NCBI GenBank assembly: GCA_025355665.1
Contig: JANXZF010000074.1
Location: 1-43,788 of the forward strand
Direction of reading: 5' to 3'
Source of the DNA: Actinomycetes bacterium
Lineage (GTDB): Bacteria; Actinomycetota; Actinomycetes; Nanopelagicales; Nanopelagicaceae
Length of the DNA stretch: 43,788 nt
The notes beneath the pieces were generated by a model. That model was not told the origin of the DNA, did no database searches, and was given only the letters and a program-made list of their open reading frames with translations. Shown in pieces: positions 20,208 to 28,815 of this stretch (position 1 is the stretch's first letter; each line of letters opens with the position of its first letter). Position numbers and translations under genes: made by a program.

Positions 20208-20237
20208 GGTGGGGATCCAAGCATTTGGATCCCCACC
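20208..20237 (+). terminator. Intercistronic hairpin after the second binding-protein gene
   Basis: A perfect 13-bp stem (20208-20220 with 20225-20237) closed by loop GCAT, with only a short T-run (CACCTTTATC) behind it. Like the hairpin at 10867, it separates a binding-protein gene from its permeases and probably sets their relative expression. Confidence 0.75.
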
Positions 20238-20328
20238 CACCTTTATCGTTCTGTGAAGGTTACTGATTTCCCTTACTGTTCCTCATGTTCGTTGCTAAAC
20301 TTCTAAGAATTTCGAATGGAGGGTATGC

Positions 20329-21309
20329 GTGAATTCATTCTTCTCCACCAACCTTCCAAAATTTGAACAGATACTTGTCGCTATAGCGGCTTTCTTCGCG
20401 ATCTTGATGGTCGTCTTTTATCTGGCAGGTAAAGCCAATGGTCGCAAACAGCGACCCATTGCAATTCTGGTCTTGCTGGGCCCGGCCATGGTTTTGCTTA
20501 CGGCCGGACTAATTGTTCCCGCGATCCAGACAATTCTCTTTAGTTTCAAAGATGCGAACTCGATTAAATTCATCGGACTCCACAACTACACCTGGCTTAT
20601 TCAAAATCCGGATATGCAGAAAGTCTTTGTCAACACCTTGCTATGGATCATCATCACTCCATTTGTCACGACGGCTTTGGGTCTCTTTCTTGCGATCATG
20701 CTTGATCGAATGAAGCGAGAGTCGGTCGCCAAATCACTTCTATTTATGCCCATGGCCATATCTTTCGTAGGCGCATCTGTTATCTGGAAGTTCGTCTACG
20801 ACTTTGCCGTACCGAGCAAGCCTCAAACCGGACTGCTTAGTGCGATAGTTCGCGCTTTTGGCTTCAAGCCATCCAACTGGATTTTGACACAGCCCCTGAA
20901 TACCTTCCTATTGATGATCATCTTCATCTGGGTTCAAACAGGTTTTGCAATGGTGATTTTGTCAGCGGCGATTAAGGCCGTTCCCGCAGACATTGTTGAA
21001 GCATCCGCTCTTGATGGTGCTTTCGGCTGGAAGTTGTTTAGGAACATAACTTTCCCGATGGTGCGAAGTACGACCATTGTCGTTTTTGCCACCATGCTTG
21101 TTACATCCCTGAAGCTCTTCGACATCGTCCGCACAATGACCGGCGGAAACTTTGGGACAAGCGTTATCTCCAATGAGATGTACGCCGAGGTATTTGTCCG
21201 CTTCGATCAGGGCCGAGGGTCGGCCCTTGCTGTGATTCTGTTCGTATTCGTCACCCCGATCCTGGTTTACAACATACGAAATCTTCGCAGAGAGCGGTCA
21301 ATAGCATGA
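20329..21309 (+). CDS. aglF: Alpha-glucoside ABC transporter permease (AglF type)
   Basis: 326-residue membrane subunit. It has an extra N-terminal helix (residues 14-35) followed by the usual six. KSLLFMPMAISFVGASVIWKF is characteristic of AglF-type permeases, and the EAA loop reads VPADIVEASALDGAFGWKLFRNI. GTG 20329 is preceded by GGAGG (20316-20320) at good distance; an ATG four bases earlier is out of frame. The stop overlaps aglG as ATGA. Confidence 0.9.
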   Translation: MNSFFSTNLPKFEQILVAIAAFFAILMVVFYLAGKANGRKQRPIAILVLLGPAMVLLTAGLIVPAIQTILFSFKDANSIKFIGLHNYTWLIQNPDMQKVFVNTLLWIIITPFVTTALGLFLAIMLDRMKRESVAKSLLFMPMAISFVGASVIWKFVYDFAVPSKPQTGLLSAIVRAFGFKPSNWILTQPLNTFLLMIIFIWVQTGFAMVILSAAIKAVPADIVEASALDGAFGWKLFRNITFPMVRSTTIVVFATMLVTSLKLFDIVRTMTGGNFGTSVISNEMYAEVFVRFDQGRGSALAVILFVFVTPILVYNIRNLRRERSIA

Positions 21310-22229
21310 GTACATTGAAGCTCGCCAATGCGAATCCAGGGAGAAAACTCTTTTCAACGAGATTTGCCACTATCGTGGTCTGGACGATCACCTTTCTTTG
21401 GACAGTGCCTACATTTGGTCTATTCGCCAGTTCGTTTAGGAACAAGCAGGAAATCTTCCTTTCCGGTTGGTGGCATATATTTACAAATCCGCATCTAACT
21501 CTGAGCAACTACCATGCGGTGATATTCGGTTCGAGTTCGTCAACTCTCTCTGACGGAGTGCTTCCCTATTTGATGAATTCGATCGTAATCACTATTCCGG
21601 CCGTCATTTTTCCAGTGGTTGTTGCGACGATGGCTGCCTATTGTCTTGCTTGGGTGAAATTCAGGGGCAGCGATGCTCTTTTCTTCTTCATCTTTGCTTT
21701 GCAAATCGTGCCGATTCAGATGTCGTTGGTTCCATTGCTGCAGTTATTTACAGGCGGCGCACACATTGGAAGCATTACGATCATTCCGAAATTGGGAATT
21801 GCGGGTCACTTCGCGGGTATCTGGCTTCCGCACACGATGTTTGCTCTGCCGTTGGCAATCTATTTGTTGCATAACTTCATTGCCTCTCTTCCGCGAGACC
21901 TTATGGAGGCCGCCTACGTCGACGGTGCCAACCACTTCAAGGTCTTCCGTCAGATCGTTCTCCCGCTTTCAGTGCCAGCCATTGCTGCGTTTTCAATCTT
22001 CCAGTTCTTGTGGGTCTGGAACGACCTCCTTGTCGCGTTGACTTTCGCATCGGGTACTGAAGAAGTCGCCCCAATCAACGTGAAATTGGCTTCTCTTGTA
22101 GGTCAATGGGGTTCGGGTTGGGAAACGCTTACCGCCGGCGCTTTCGTGACTATCGCGATTCCTCTCATCGTCTTTTTCTCTCTTCAACGCTTTTTCGTGC
22201 GAGGACTGCTCGCGGGTTCCGTTAAGTAA
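21306..22229 (+). CDS. aglG: Alpha-glucoside ABC transporter permease (AglG type)
   Basis: 307-residue permease with six hydrophobic helices. The EAA loop is LPRDLMEAAYVDGANHFKVFRQI, followed by IFQFLWVWNDLLVAL, typical of AglG, and the end GLLAGSVK that inserts in the ATPase. ATG 21306 overlaps the aglF stop. No ATPase gene follows; the next gene is a GH1 glycosidase after 27 bases. Confidence 0.92.
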   Translation: MSTLKLANANPGRKLFSTRFATIVVWTITFLWTVPTFGLFASSFRNKQEIFLSGWWHIFTNPHLTLSNYHAVIFGSSSSTLSDGVLPYLMNSIVITIPAVIFPVVVATMAAYCLAWVKFRGSDALFFFIFALQIVPIQMSLVPLLQLFTGGAHIGSITIIPKLGIAGHFAGIWLPHTMFALPLAIYLLHNFIASLPRDLMEAAYVDGANHFKVFRQIVLPLSVPAIAAFSIFQFLWVWNDLLVALTFASGTEEVAPINVKLASLVGQWGSGWETLTAGAFVTIAIPLIVFFSLQRFFVRGLLAGSVK

Positions 22230-22256
22230 CTTCTCTAAGAATCGATTGGTAATTCT

Positions 22257-23663
22257 GTGTCTTCTCTAACCAGCCGCATGCTTGTCAAAATTGACGAATT
22301 GGCGCGTCGTCTTCCAGTGGATTTTCGAATTGGTGCAGCCACGTCCGCATGGCAAATTGAGGGTTCTAGTCAAATAAGGGGCAGGTCCATATGGGAAGAC
22401 TTTGCCGCCATTCCTGGGAACATTCGGGATGGAGCCGGGGCCGATCCGGCTTGCGACCACATCAACCGCTGGAAAGAAGATCTGGATCTTCTTTCCTGGC
22501 TTGGCGTGGATTCGTATCGTTTTTCTGTCAGTTGGCCACGCGTGCTACCGAAGGGAACCGGCAAAGTTGATGATGCTGGACTTGGATTTTACGATCGACT
22601 CATTGACGGCTTACTCGAAAGAGATATCGAACCGGTTCTCACAATCTATCACTGGGATCTGCCGTCGGACTTGCAGAGCAAGGGAGGCTGGAATTGGGAG
22701 GGTATTAGCGACTCGTTTGCGGAGTACACCGAAGTGCTTGCCAAGAAATTTGCCGACCGAGTCTCAATGTGGGCGACGCTCAACGAACCATACTGCGCGG
22801 CATTTCTTGGGTATGCAGATAAAGTCATGGCTCCAGGAAAGGGAAATCCGGCCTCAGGATTTGAAGCCGCCTACAGGTTGCTGGTTGCTCACGCCAAATC
22901 TGTGGAAGTTCTACGACAACACAAAGCACGTAACGTGGGTGTTGCGCTCAATCTGACCACCTTCATTGCCGAAGATGCCGGGGCGCAAGCCGCGGCCAAT
23001 CAGATGGACGGCATCATGAACCGACTCTGGCTAGATCCCCTGGCGGGGCGTGGCCTGCCCACCGATATCGTTGAGAAAACCAGAAATATCACGGATTGGT
23101 CCTTTGTTAATGAATCTGACCTTGCCTCGATTGCGGCGCCCATCGATTGGTTAGGAATAAACTACTACAACCCGCAGCGGATTGCCTCTCCTCGTACGAG
23201 TGAAAAGACGGGAGTTGGCAATGGACAAAGACTTGATGCGTATCCAGGCACGCCTCCAATAGCATTTGTTCCGAAGGGGCCGCTTACAGAAATGGGTTGG
23301 GAGGTCGATCCATCTAGCTTGATTACGACTCTGAAAACTACTCAGCAAAGATTTCCAGGAGTTCCTTTTTATATTACGGAAAACGGCGGTGCCTTTCCTG
23401 ATCCCATCGTGAATGGGGAGATCGACGACCAAGATCGAGTCAATTACTATGCCGGCCATTTAGACGCGGCGCTAACTGCACGCGAGGAGGGTGTCGATCT
23501 CCGCGGATATTTCGCTTGGTCACTGCTGGACAATCTTGAATGGGCCGAAGGTTGGACGAAACGATTCGGCCTGTTTCATGTCGATCGGGAGACTCAGAAG
23601 CGCACCGCTAAAAGGAGTGCAAACTTTTTCCGCGAGCTAAATGCTCGCAGGCCGAAGGCTTGA
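22257..23663 (+). CDS. GH1 family beta-glucosidase
   Basis: Retaining beta-glycosidase, 468 residues, no signal peptide, so it acts on imported glycosides. Seen: FRIGAATSAWQIEG at the N-terminus (glucose-binding Gln33), TIYHWDLPSDLQ, the acid/base motif TLNEP (E177) and nucleophile motif YITENGG (E375), then FAWSLLDNLEWAEGWTKRFGLFHVD, the aglycone-binding loop. The start GTG 22257 has only a poor ribosome site; ATG 22278 is the alternative and would lose seven non-conserved residues. It closes the AglEFG-type operon; a beta-specific enzyme there suggests that the importer may carry beta-glucosides or mixed disaccharides. It overlaps the convergent esterase by 27 bp. Confidence 0.93.
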   Translation: MSSLTSRMLVKIDELARRLPVDFRIGAATSAWQIEGSSQIRGRSIWEDFAAIPGNIRDGAGADPACDHINRWKEDLDLLSWLGVDSYRFSVSWPRVLPKGTGKVDDAGLGFYDRLIDGLLERDIEPVLTIYHWDLPSDLQSKGGWNWEGISDSFAEYTEVLAKKFADRVSMWATLNEPYCAAFLGYADKVMAPGKGNPASGFEAAYRLLVAHAKSVEVLRQHKARNVGVALNLTTFIAEDAGAQAAANQMDGIMNRLWLDPLAGRGLPTDIVEKTRNITDWSFVNESDLASIAAPIDWLGINYYNPQRIASPRTSEKTGVGNGQRLDAYPGTPPIAFVPKGPLTEMGWEVDPSSLITTLKTTQQRFPGVPFYITENGGAFPDPIVNGEIDDQDRVNYYAGHLDAALTAREEGVDLRGYFAWSLLDNLEWAEGWTKRFGLFHVDRETQKRTAKRSANFFRELNARRPKA

Positions 23664-24476
23664 GTCAAGCCAAAATTTCATTGGCTGGTCAAGATATTTT
23701 GCCCATGATCTTTCGTTGTGGCCGGATTTCTTGTAGACCTTCGTCGCAAAGTCATGGCCTTCGCGCCAGCCGGCTTTACGCATCTTCTGGTCTGCATGTT
23801 CTTGGAAGGATCCGTAATGGCTATCCAATCCTCGCGTTCCATGGCTCATCCAAATTCGATGCTTCCCTGGCTTTGGGAGTGCGTCGATGAGTGCATCCAC
23901 GAGTGGAGTGTTTCCGGCGCTCCAATGCGGTGAAAGCGAAAGACAAGCGTTGAAGAAATCAGGACGTTTCCCGATTGCATAGAGTGAGGCCAGACCACCC
24001 ATGCTAGATCCGATCACCGCCTTATTAACTTTGCTCAAGTTAATCTTTAGTTCAGCAGCGATCGTAGGTGTGATTACCTGCGTAATTTGATCCAAGTAAT
24101 TATTCCCATTTAGATCATTTGTAGAAATTTCATCGTTGGGTTCTGCGGGTTCAACTCCATTTTGGAAAGGATCTTGCGGCGCAAGATCCAAGATGCGACC
24201 CCAGGGATTTTCTGCGTTACGACTGTGAAATATTGCGATGATTGTTGGTGGCGTGATTTCCAGTTCTCGACTGACTCGAATGGCAGAGTGGGCCATTCTC
24301 CAGGTTTGGTGCCTTGTAGACGTGCGCCGATCAAAAACGTTCTGCCCATCATGAGCGATAATTAGATGCGTTGACGGGGTTTCTGGGGTCCAAAAATCGA
24401 CTATTCGACCTTCAAATTCAACTCGCGTAACGGGTTCAGAGACTCCACGTATTTGATAACTCTTTACTGGCATCAT
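23637..24476 (-). CDS. Alpha/beta-hydrolase, esterase D / enterochelin-esterase-like
   Basis: Predicted cytoplasmic carboxylesterase of 279 residues. The HDGQNVFDRR segment (about residue 42) and the nucleophile elbow GSSMGGLAS (Ser158) are those of the esterase D / Fes-like family; H253 in KSGHNERSWAKY is the likely catalytic histidine. The family also includes trehalose/glucan acyl esterases, so action on acylated sugars next to the glycosidases is possible but not shown. Start is one of two adjacent ATGs (24476 or 24473), 17 bases or less from the divergent photolyase start, so the promoter of each gene must overlap the other. Confidence 0.85.
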   Translation of the reverse strand: MMPVKSYQIRGVSEPVTRVEFEGRIVDFWTPETPSTHLIIAHDGQNVFDRRTSTRHQTWRMAHSAIRVSRELEITPPTIIAIFHSRNAENPWGRILDLAPQDPFQNGVEPAEPNDEISTNDLNGNNYLDQITQVITPTIAAELKINLSKVNKAVIGSSMGGLASLYAIGKRPDFFNACLSLSPHWSAGNTPLVDALIDALPKPGKHRIWMSHGTRGLDSHYGSFQEHADQKMRKAGWREGHDFATKVYKKSGHNERSWAKYLDQPMKFWLDSSLRPASI

Positions 24477-24493
24477 GATGGTTGAATCATGCC

Positions 24494-25837
24494 ATGAGTT
24501 CGAGGAGCATCTTTTGGTTTAGACGTGATCTTAGGATTAACGACAATCCCGCTTTTCTTGCAGCAATCGCCGAATCTGATGAAGTTGTTCCGATATTCAT
24601 CATTGATCAGGCAATTGCTAGTCGAGCAGGAGATTTTCGGCGAGCCTATCTCGCTCAGTCTTTGCGCGCGCTGGATGTTTCACTGGGGGGAAATTTACAT
24701 GTGATCTCTGGAGAACCAGTTGAAGTCCTCAATGAGATTATTAAGAAATATGGTGCCTCCTCGATCCACGTTTCAACAGACTATGCGCCTTACGGGGTGG
24801 CCAGAGACGCATCAGTAGAACGTGCCGGCCTGGCTTTAACACGCACGGGGAGTGGGTATGCCATTTCCCCTGGACGCGTGGTCAAGAAGGATCAGAGTGC
24901 CTATCGAGTCTTCACACCCTTTTTCAACGCTTGGACCGCGCTGGGTTGGCCCGCTCCCGTTCATGCGCTTAAAGAAATCAGATCACCTAAACCTGCGTCG
25001 AAATATCGTGGGTTACCGAACTGGACGCTCGCTTCAGATGCACGATTATTTGTCGCCGGCGAGGAGGAAGCCCTGCGAAAGTGGAGGGCTTTCCGTCAAA
25101 ACGGACTTGAGGCCTACGATCGGCAACGCGATTTTCCAGGGATCGATGGTTCGAGTCGCCTTAGTGCCCACTTGCGTTGGGGCGAAATTCATCCGCGCAC
25201 GATATTGGCAGAACTCAATGAGAGCCCTGCGCATCAGGTTTTTCGAAAGGAGATTGCTTGGCGAGAGTTTTATGCTGACGTACTTCATCATTATCCTCTG
25301 ACTAGCCGAGATTATTACGCGTCACAATTTGCGAGCATGAAATATGACCCTCCTGGTAAAAGGTTTCAAGAATGGTGTGATGGCAGAACCGGGTATCCGT
25401 TTGTAGACGCCGCGATGCGTCAGTTAGTTCAGGAAGGCTGGATGCACAATCGTGCCCGGATGGTGGTCGCTTCCTTTTTAGTGAAAGATTTGCATATTGA
25501 ATGGCAGTACGGTGCAAATTTCTTTATGAAATATCTCATTGACAATGATGTGGCGTCAAACTCGCACGGTTGGCAGTGGGTCGCTGGGTGCGGAACGGAT
25601 GCTTCTCCGTACTTTCGGATATTCAATCCCACAGAACAAGGACGGCGCTTTGATCCCAACGGTGACTACATCCGCAGATATGTCCCCGAACTCAGCCACT
25701 TGAATAACGAGCAGATTCACGAACCGTGGCTACATTCGGCTGAGCTTTATACGAGTCGTATTGTCAATCATTCGGTCGAACGACTCGAGTCGCTCGACCG
25801 CTTGCAACAACTAAAAGCGCTTACGCAAGAAAATTAG
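24494..25837 (+). CDS. phr: Deoxyribodipyrimidine photolyase (class I CPD type)
   Basis: Flavoenzyme using blue light to split UV-induced pyrimidine dimers. The N-terminal FWFRRDLRINDNPAF opens the antenna-binding domain; the C-terminal FAD domain shows WREFYADVLHHYP, EGWMHNRARMVVAS, LIDNDVASNSHGWQWVAG and YFRIFNPTEQGRRFDP, all standard for the photolyase/cryptochrome family, including the Trp-rich electron path. About 447 residues, near the usual 450-480. ATG 24494 is chosen over TTG 24482; TTGAAT at 24482-24487 stands where a leaderless -10 would lie. It overlaps the convergent homospermidine-synthase-like gene by 17 bp. Photorepair suits a sunlit surface-water cell. Confidence 0.94.
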   Translation: MSSRSIFWFRRDLRINDNPAFLAAIAESDEVVPIFIIDQAIASRAGDFRRAYLAQSLRALDVSLGGNLHVISGEPVEVLNEIIKKYGASSIHVSTDYAPYGVARDASVERAGLALTRTGSGYAISPGRVVKKDQSAYRVFTPFFNAWTALGWPAPVHALKEIRSPKPASKYRGLPNWTLASDARLFVAGEEEALRKWRAFRQNGLEAYDRQRDFPGIDGSSRLSAHLRWGEIHPRTILAELNESPAHQVFRKEIAWREFYADVLHHYPLTSRDYYASQFASMKYDPPGKRFQEWCDGRTGYPFVDAAMRQLVQEGWMHNRARMVVASFLVKDLHIEWQYGANFFMKYLIDNDVASNSHGWQWVAGCGTDASPYFRIFNPTEQGRRFDPNGDYIRRYVPELSHLNNEQIHEPWLHSAELYTSRIVNHSVERLESLDRLQQLKALTQEN

Positions 25838-27254
25838 CGAATTGCCACGGATCTGAATGGTCATAGACGCGGCCATTCCAGGGACCGTACAAGTCGTTTC
25901 GATATTTCAATGGGTCCCAATCGGCAGATACGGAATGAATTCCACCCCAGTATCTTTCGGCTAAGTCCAATACTTCCTTCCAGGGAAGATCATCCGGGAC
26001 CATCAGTCCGCGGTCTGGATTTTTCATTGCCCAAGCAACGGCAGCGTAAACAGCGCTAGCGACCTGCACGGTCGTTGCTGATTGATTTGGAATCAATTCG
26101 CGGGCTTGATGTATTGAAAGTAGTGAGCCAGTCCACCACGCCTTGTAAGGATGGCCAAGAAGCAAGACGCCGAGTCGATCTTCGCCGTCAATGATTTCAT
26201 CGTTCATAATCCGTTGATTTTCTTGAAGATCCCATTGGCGCATTTCCAGTTCGCGCATGGAGGCTATCGCCGCATCTGATGGGCAGTATGCGTAGTGGAC
26301 CGTCGGCCGATAGACGGCCTTGTCACCGTCCCAAACGGTGAGGTGGTCTGAGATTGTGAAGGCCTCTCCGTGACGCACGAGCAGTCCTGTTGTCTCTGAG
26401 TTCGGAACCCACGAACGAACCCACGTTGTGGCACCGGGTTGGGCGATAGCAATTTGATTCTGGGGTCCACCTTCGTGCATGTAAGCATTCTTAGGGAGGG
26501 TCTTCTCGTGAGTGCCCCAACCCAATTCGGCTGGCGCGATTCCTTCTTCGTAAAAACCTTCGACACTCCACGTGTTAACGAATTCCCCGACAAGTTTTGG
26601 CTTGTCTGCAACTTGTGTATCTCGTTCGGCAATATGTACGACCTTTACGCCAAGAGTCTGTGCAAGGGCAGGGAAGTTCTCTTCGCGTAGTGCTTGATCA
26701 ACTCCATCTGCCGCCAGTCCGTCTTTCAATGCACGGGTTGCGATATCGACCAGACCACGCTTCACAAGGTGGGAGACAAATCCAGGGTTTGCGCCATGTT
26801 CAACAATCGCTGTTGGGCCTGTTTCTTTCCACTGCGCCTTCATTTCTCGTACGCGCATATGGCGCACATAGAGTGTGCGAGACTGAACGCTTCGCTCCGG
26901 CCCTCCCGAGTATGGCTCCCATTCCTCAAGTGAGGTGTTTACATATATAACGCCGTGATCGTGAGCCCACCCGATCATCTCGTTAGCATCAATATTCCAC
27001 GCTAGGTCTAGGAGGAAATCGCCCTCTTTAAGGAATCGGCCCAGGAATTCATCAAGGTTGCTACGTGTTAATTCGTCTTGGACGTATGTGGCCCCTTTGT
27101 CAATGGCAGCCTGAACACGTGATCTATTGTCGCGTTTATCCACGATCGTCATCTGTTTTGCTTCCACTAGATGTTCAAGTAGTAGTGGGATTGCGCATTG
27201 GGCAACTGAGCCGGCGCCGAGAACCAGAATTCGATTGTGGAAGGTTGCGGACAA
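25821..27254 (-). CDS. hss: Homospermidine synthase-like NAD-dependent enzyme
   Basis: Saccharopine-dehydrogenase-like fold; bacterial homospermidine synthase makes homospermidine from putrescine (or spermidine) with bound NAD. The 477 residues equal the usual length of the bacterial enzyme. Seen: Rossmann motif ILVLGAGSVAQCAIPLL at the N-terminus, VEHGANPGFVSHLVKRG, WGTHEKTLP, and HEGGPQNQIAIAQPGATTWVRSW, which I associate with the Hss family. TTG 27254 is supported by AGAGG 5-9 bases upstream; a -10-like TATGAT lies at 27301-27306 on this strand. Together with the enzyme at 32048-33274 it may supply unusual polyamines; the exact substrate is inferred. Confidence 0.82.
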   Translation of the reverse strand: MSATFHNRILVLGAGSVAQCAIPLLLEHLVEAKQMTIVDKRDNRSRVQAAIDKGATYVQDELTRSNLDEFLGRFLKEGDFLLDLAWNIDANEMIGWAHDHGVIYVNTSLEEWEPYSGGPERSVQSRTLYVRHMRVREMKAQWKETGPTAIVEHGANPGFVSHLVKRGLVDIATRALKDGLAADGVDQALREENFPALAQTLGVKVVHIAERDTQVADKPKLVGEFVNTWSVEGFYEEGIAPAELGWGTHEKTLPKNAYMHEGGPQNQIAIAQPGATTWVRSWVPNSETTGLLVRHGEAFTISDHLTVWDGDKAVYRPTVHYAYCPSDAAIASMRELEMRQWDLQENQRIMNDEIIDGEDRLGVLLLGHPYKAWWTGSLLSIHQARELIPNQSATTVQVASAVYAAVAWAMKNPDRGLMVPDDLPWKEVLDLAERYWGGIHSVSADWDPLKYRNDLYGPWNGRVYDHSDPWQFANFLA

Positions 27255-27300
27255 TTAGACCTCTTCTACGAGCGTGTAAGTTGGGCGCGTCGCGTCACAA

Positions 27301-27324
27301 ATCATAGGCTAAAAATTTTGAGCC
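27301..27324 (-). promoter_or_regulatory. Candidate promoter and palindrome before hss
   Basis: On the minus strand TATGAT (27301-27306) could be a -10 box. Directly upstream, 27307-27324 is an 18-bp near-perfect palindrome (one mismatch pair) that overlaps the stop codon of the GGDEF gene and would lie between -35 and -10. It may be an operator or the stem of a short terminator. Confidence 0.3.
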
Positions 27325-28697
27325 GACTTCGCGGGCTCAGACCAGACGCCAACCCCCTCTCGTTTAGCGTGATACATGGCTACATCAGCGCGTCGAAGCA
27401 GGTTTGTGGCTCCGTCATTGCAGACATGGCCAACGCTTACGCCAACGCGAATGAGGCGTTCGCTAATCGAGAACGGATAGCTAAGCGTTGCCCTCAAGGC
27501 GAGTGCCACCTCGAAGGTGGACTCATGATCTCCTCGAACAATGGCGCCGAATTCGTCTCCGCCTAATCTAGCCAACAGTGACCCTTGTGGCAGAGCGCGC
27601 ATGAAGCGAGCCGAGACTTGTCTTAGGAGTTGATCGCCAACTTCGTGACCAAACTGGTCGTTTATTGGTTTGAAATTGTCCAGATCCAGAAGAAGCAGTG
27701 CGCCATCAGGCGTCTTCACGAGTTCATCCAGTTCGGAGATGAAACGTCTACGGTTTGGCAGCCCGGTTAACTCATCGGTCCGAGCGAGGACTCGCTCATC
27801 ACCAATAGAGCGTGATTGCTTCAACGCGATAGTCATCCGTATAAATGCAAGAAGGAGTGTCGCGATAGTTGGGATGAGAATGAAATTGGGAAAATAGCCC
27901 GGGCGAATGGATGTAATTGAAAGCAAGGTCGCACTGAGCATGACTGAGAGGGCGATGAAGATCGGATGAATTGATTCGCTTGTGACTTTTTCAGAGCCCC
28001 TGTGCCATATCCCTTCGGATATCAGAACAAGTCCCAGCAACCATGCATCGTCAGTTAATGAGCCGAAGGAATATTGCCTGTGAACGGTTAGCCAGAGAAA
28101 CAGGAAATCAGATGCGGCATATACAGTGACGCCTAGGCAGATTAATAGATTTCTATAAGTAATCGGGTTGATGATTACAAGTGAAATTACCAAAGTCACG
28201 AGAACGAGGTCCGCAACCGGGAAAAGTATGGCGAAAAAAGTTCGAAGCGCGTCACCATCGAACTTCGGAAGAAAGGGTGAAACAAAGAAAGCGGTTCCTA
28301 GGGCCCCTAAACCAATTCCAAGTATGGCCGCATCAAGTATCTCGACGGAGCCCAATCGATACTTGGCGCGTAATGATCGCGTGAGACCGATGAAGGCGAA
28401 TGGATAGAAGATTAGATAACAAGTATTGATCATGTAGGAATTAATATGGGGATTTGGATAAAACTCATTGAACGATGAGAGCATCGCCCCTATGTCCCAA
28501 GAGATAATCGAAAGAGAGATCGCAAGTTTTGCCCATGAGTCGTTGAACTTCGGGGTAAGCCAGATTGAAGTTGCGACTGCGAGTGCAATGAGGTTATAAA
28601 GAACCAAATCAAGAAGGATTTGCGGTTGTGGAAATACGACTCTTCCGATTATATGAACCAGCAATAAGCTCGGCGCGACCAACCGAGTGTGCTTCAT
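27309..28697 (-). CDS. Membrane-anchored GGDEF diguanylate cyclase
   Basis: 462-residue protein making cyclic di-GMP, or sensing GTP/c-di-GMP. Residues 10-290 hold about eight or nine hydrophobic helices of no named sensor family; residues 300-455 form the GGDEF domain, with DELTGLPNRRRF, LLDLDNFKPINDQFGHEVGDQLL and an intact LGGDEF (GGDEF at 379-383). The inhibitory I-site position (RxxD, nine residues before the motif) reads PQGS, so feedback inhibition is unlikely. No EAL or HD-GYP gene is in the window. A TAACTT box at -13 to -8 before ATG 28697 suggests a nearly leaderless message. hss follows 54 bases downstream on the same strand. Confidence 0.92.
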   Translation of the reverse strand: MKHTRLVAPSLLLVHIIGRVVFPQPQILLDLVLYNLIALAVATSIWLTPKFNDSWAKLAISLSIISWDIGAMLSSFNEFYPNPHINSYMINTCYLIFYPFAFIGLTRSLRAKYRLGSVEILDAAILGIGLGALGTAFFVSPFLPKFDGDALRTFFAILFPVADLVLVTLVISLVIINPITYRNLLICLGVTVYAASDFLFLWLTVHRQYSFGSLTDDAWLLGLVLISEGIWHRGSEKVTSESIHPIFIALSVMLSATLLSITSIRPGYFPNFILIPTIATLLLAFIRMTIALKQSRSIGDERVLARTDELTGLPNRRRFISELDELVKTPDGALLLLDLDNFKPINDQFGHEVGDQLLRQVSARFMRALPQGSLLARLGGDEFGAIVRGDHESTFEVALALRATLSYPFSISERLIRVGVSVGHVCNDGATNLLRRADVAMYHAKREGVGVWSEPAKSAQNF

Positions 28698-28815
28698 TTT
28701 CTAGAAGTTATGGCACGGCCTAGGCGTTCAGATATAGGGAAAGCCAGAGCACACTTGTGACTACATTGCGGTGTAGGTCCTAGCGGGCCCTGGCCCTTCT
28801 ACGAACTAAAAGTTC

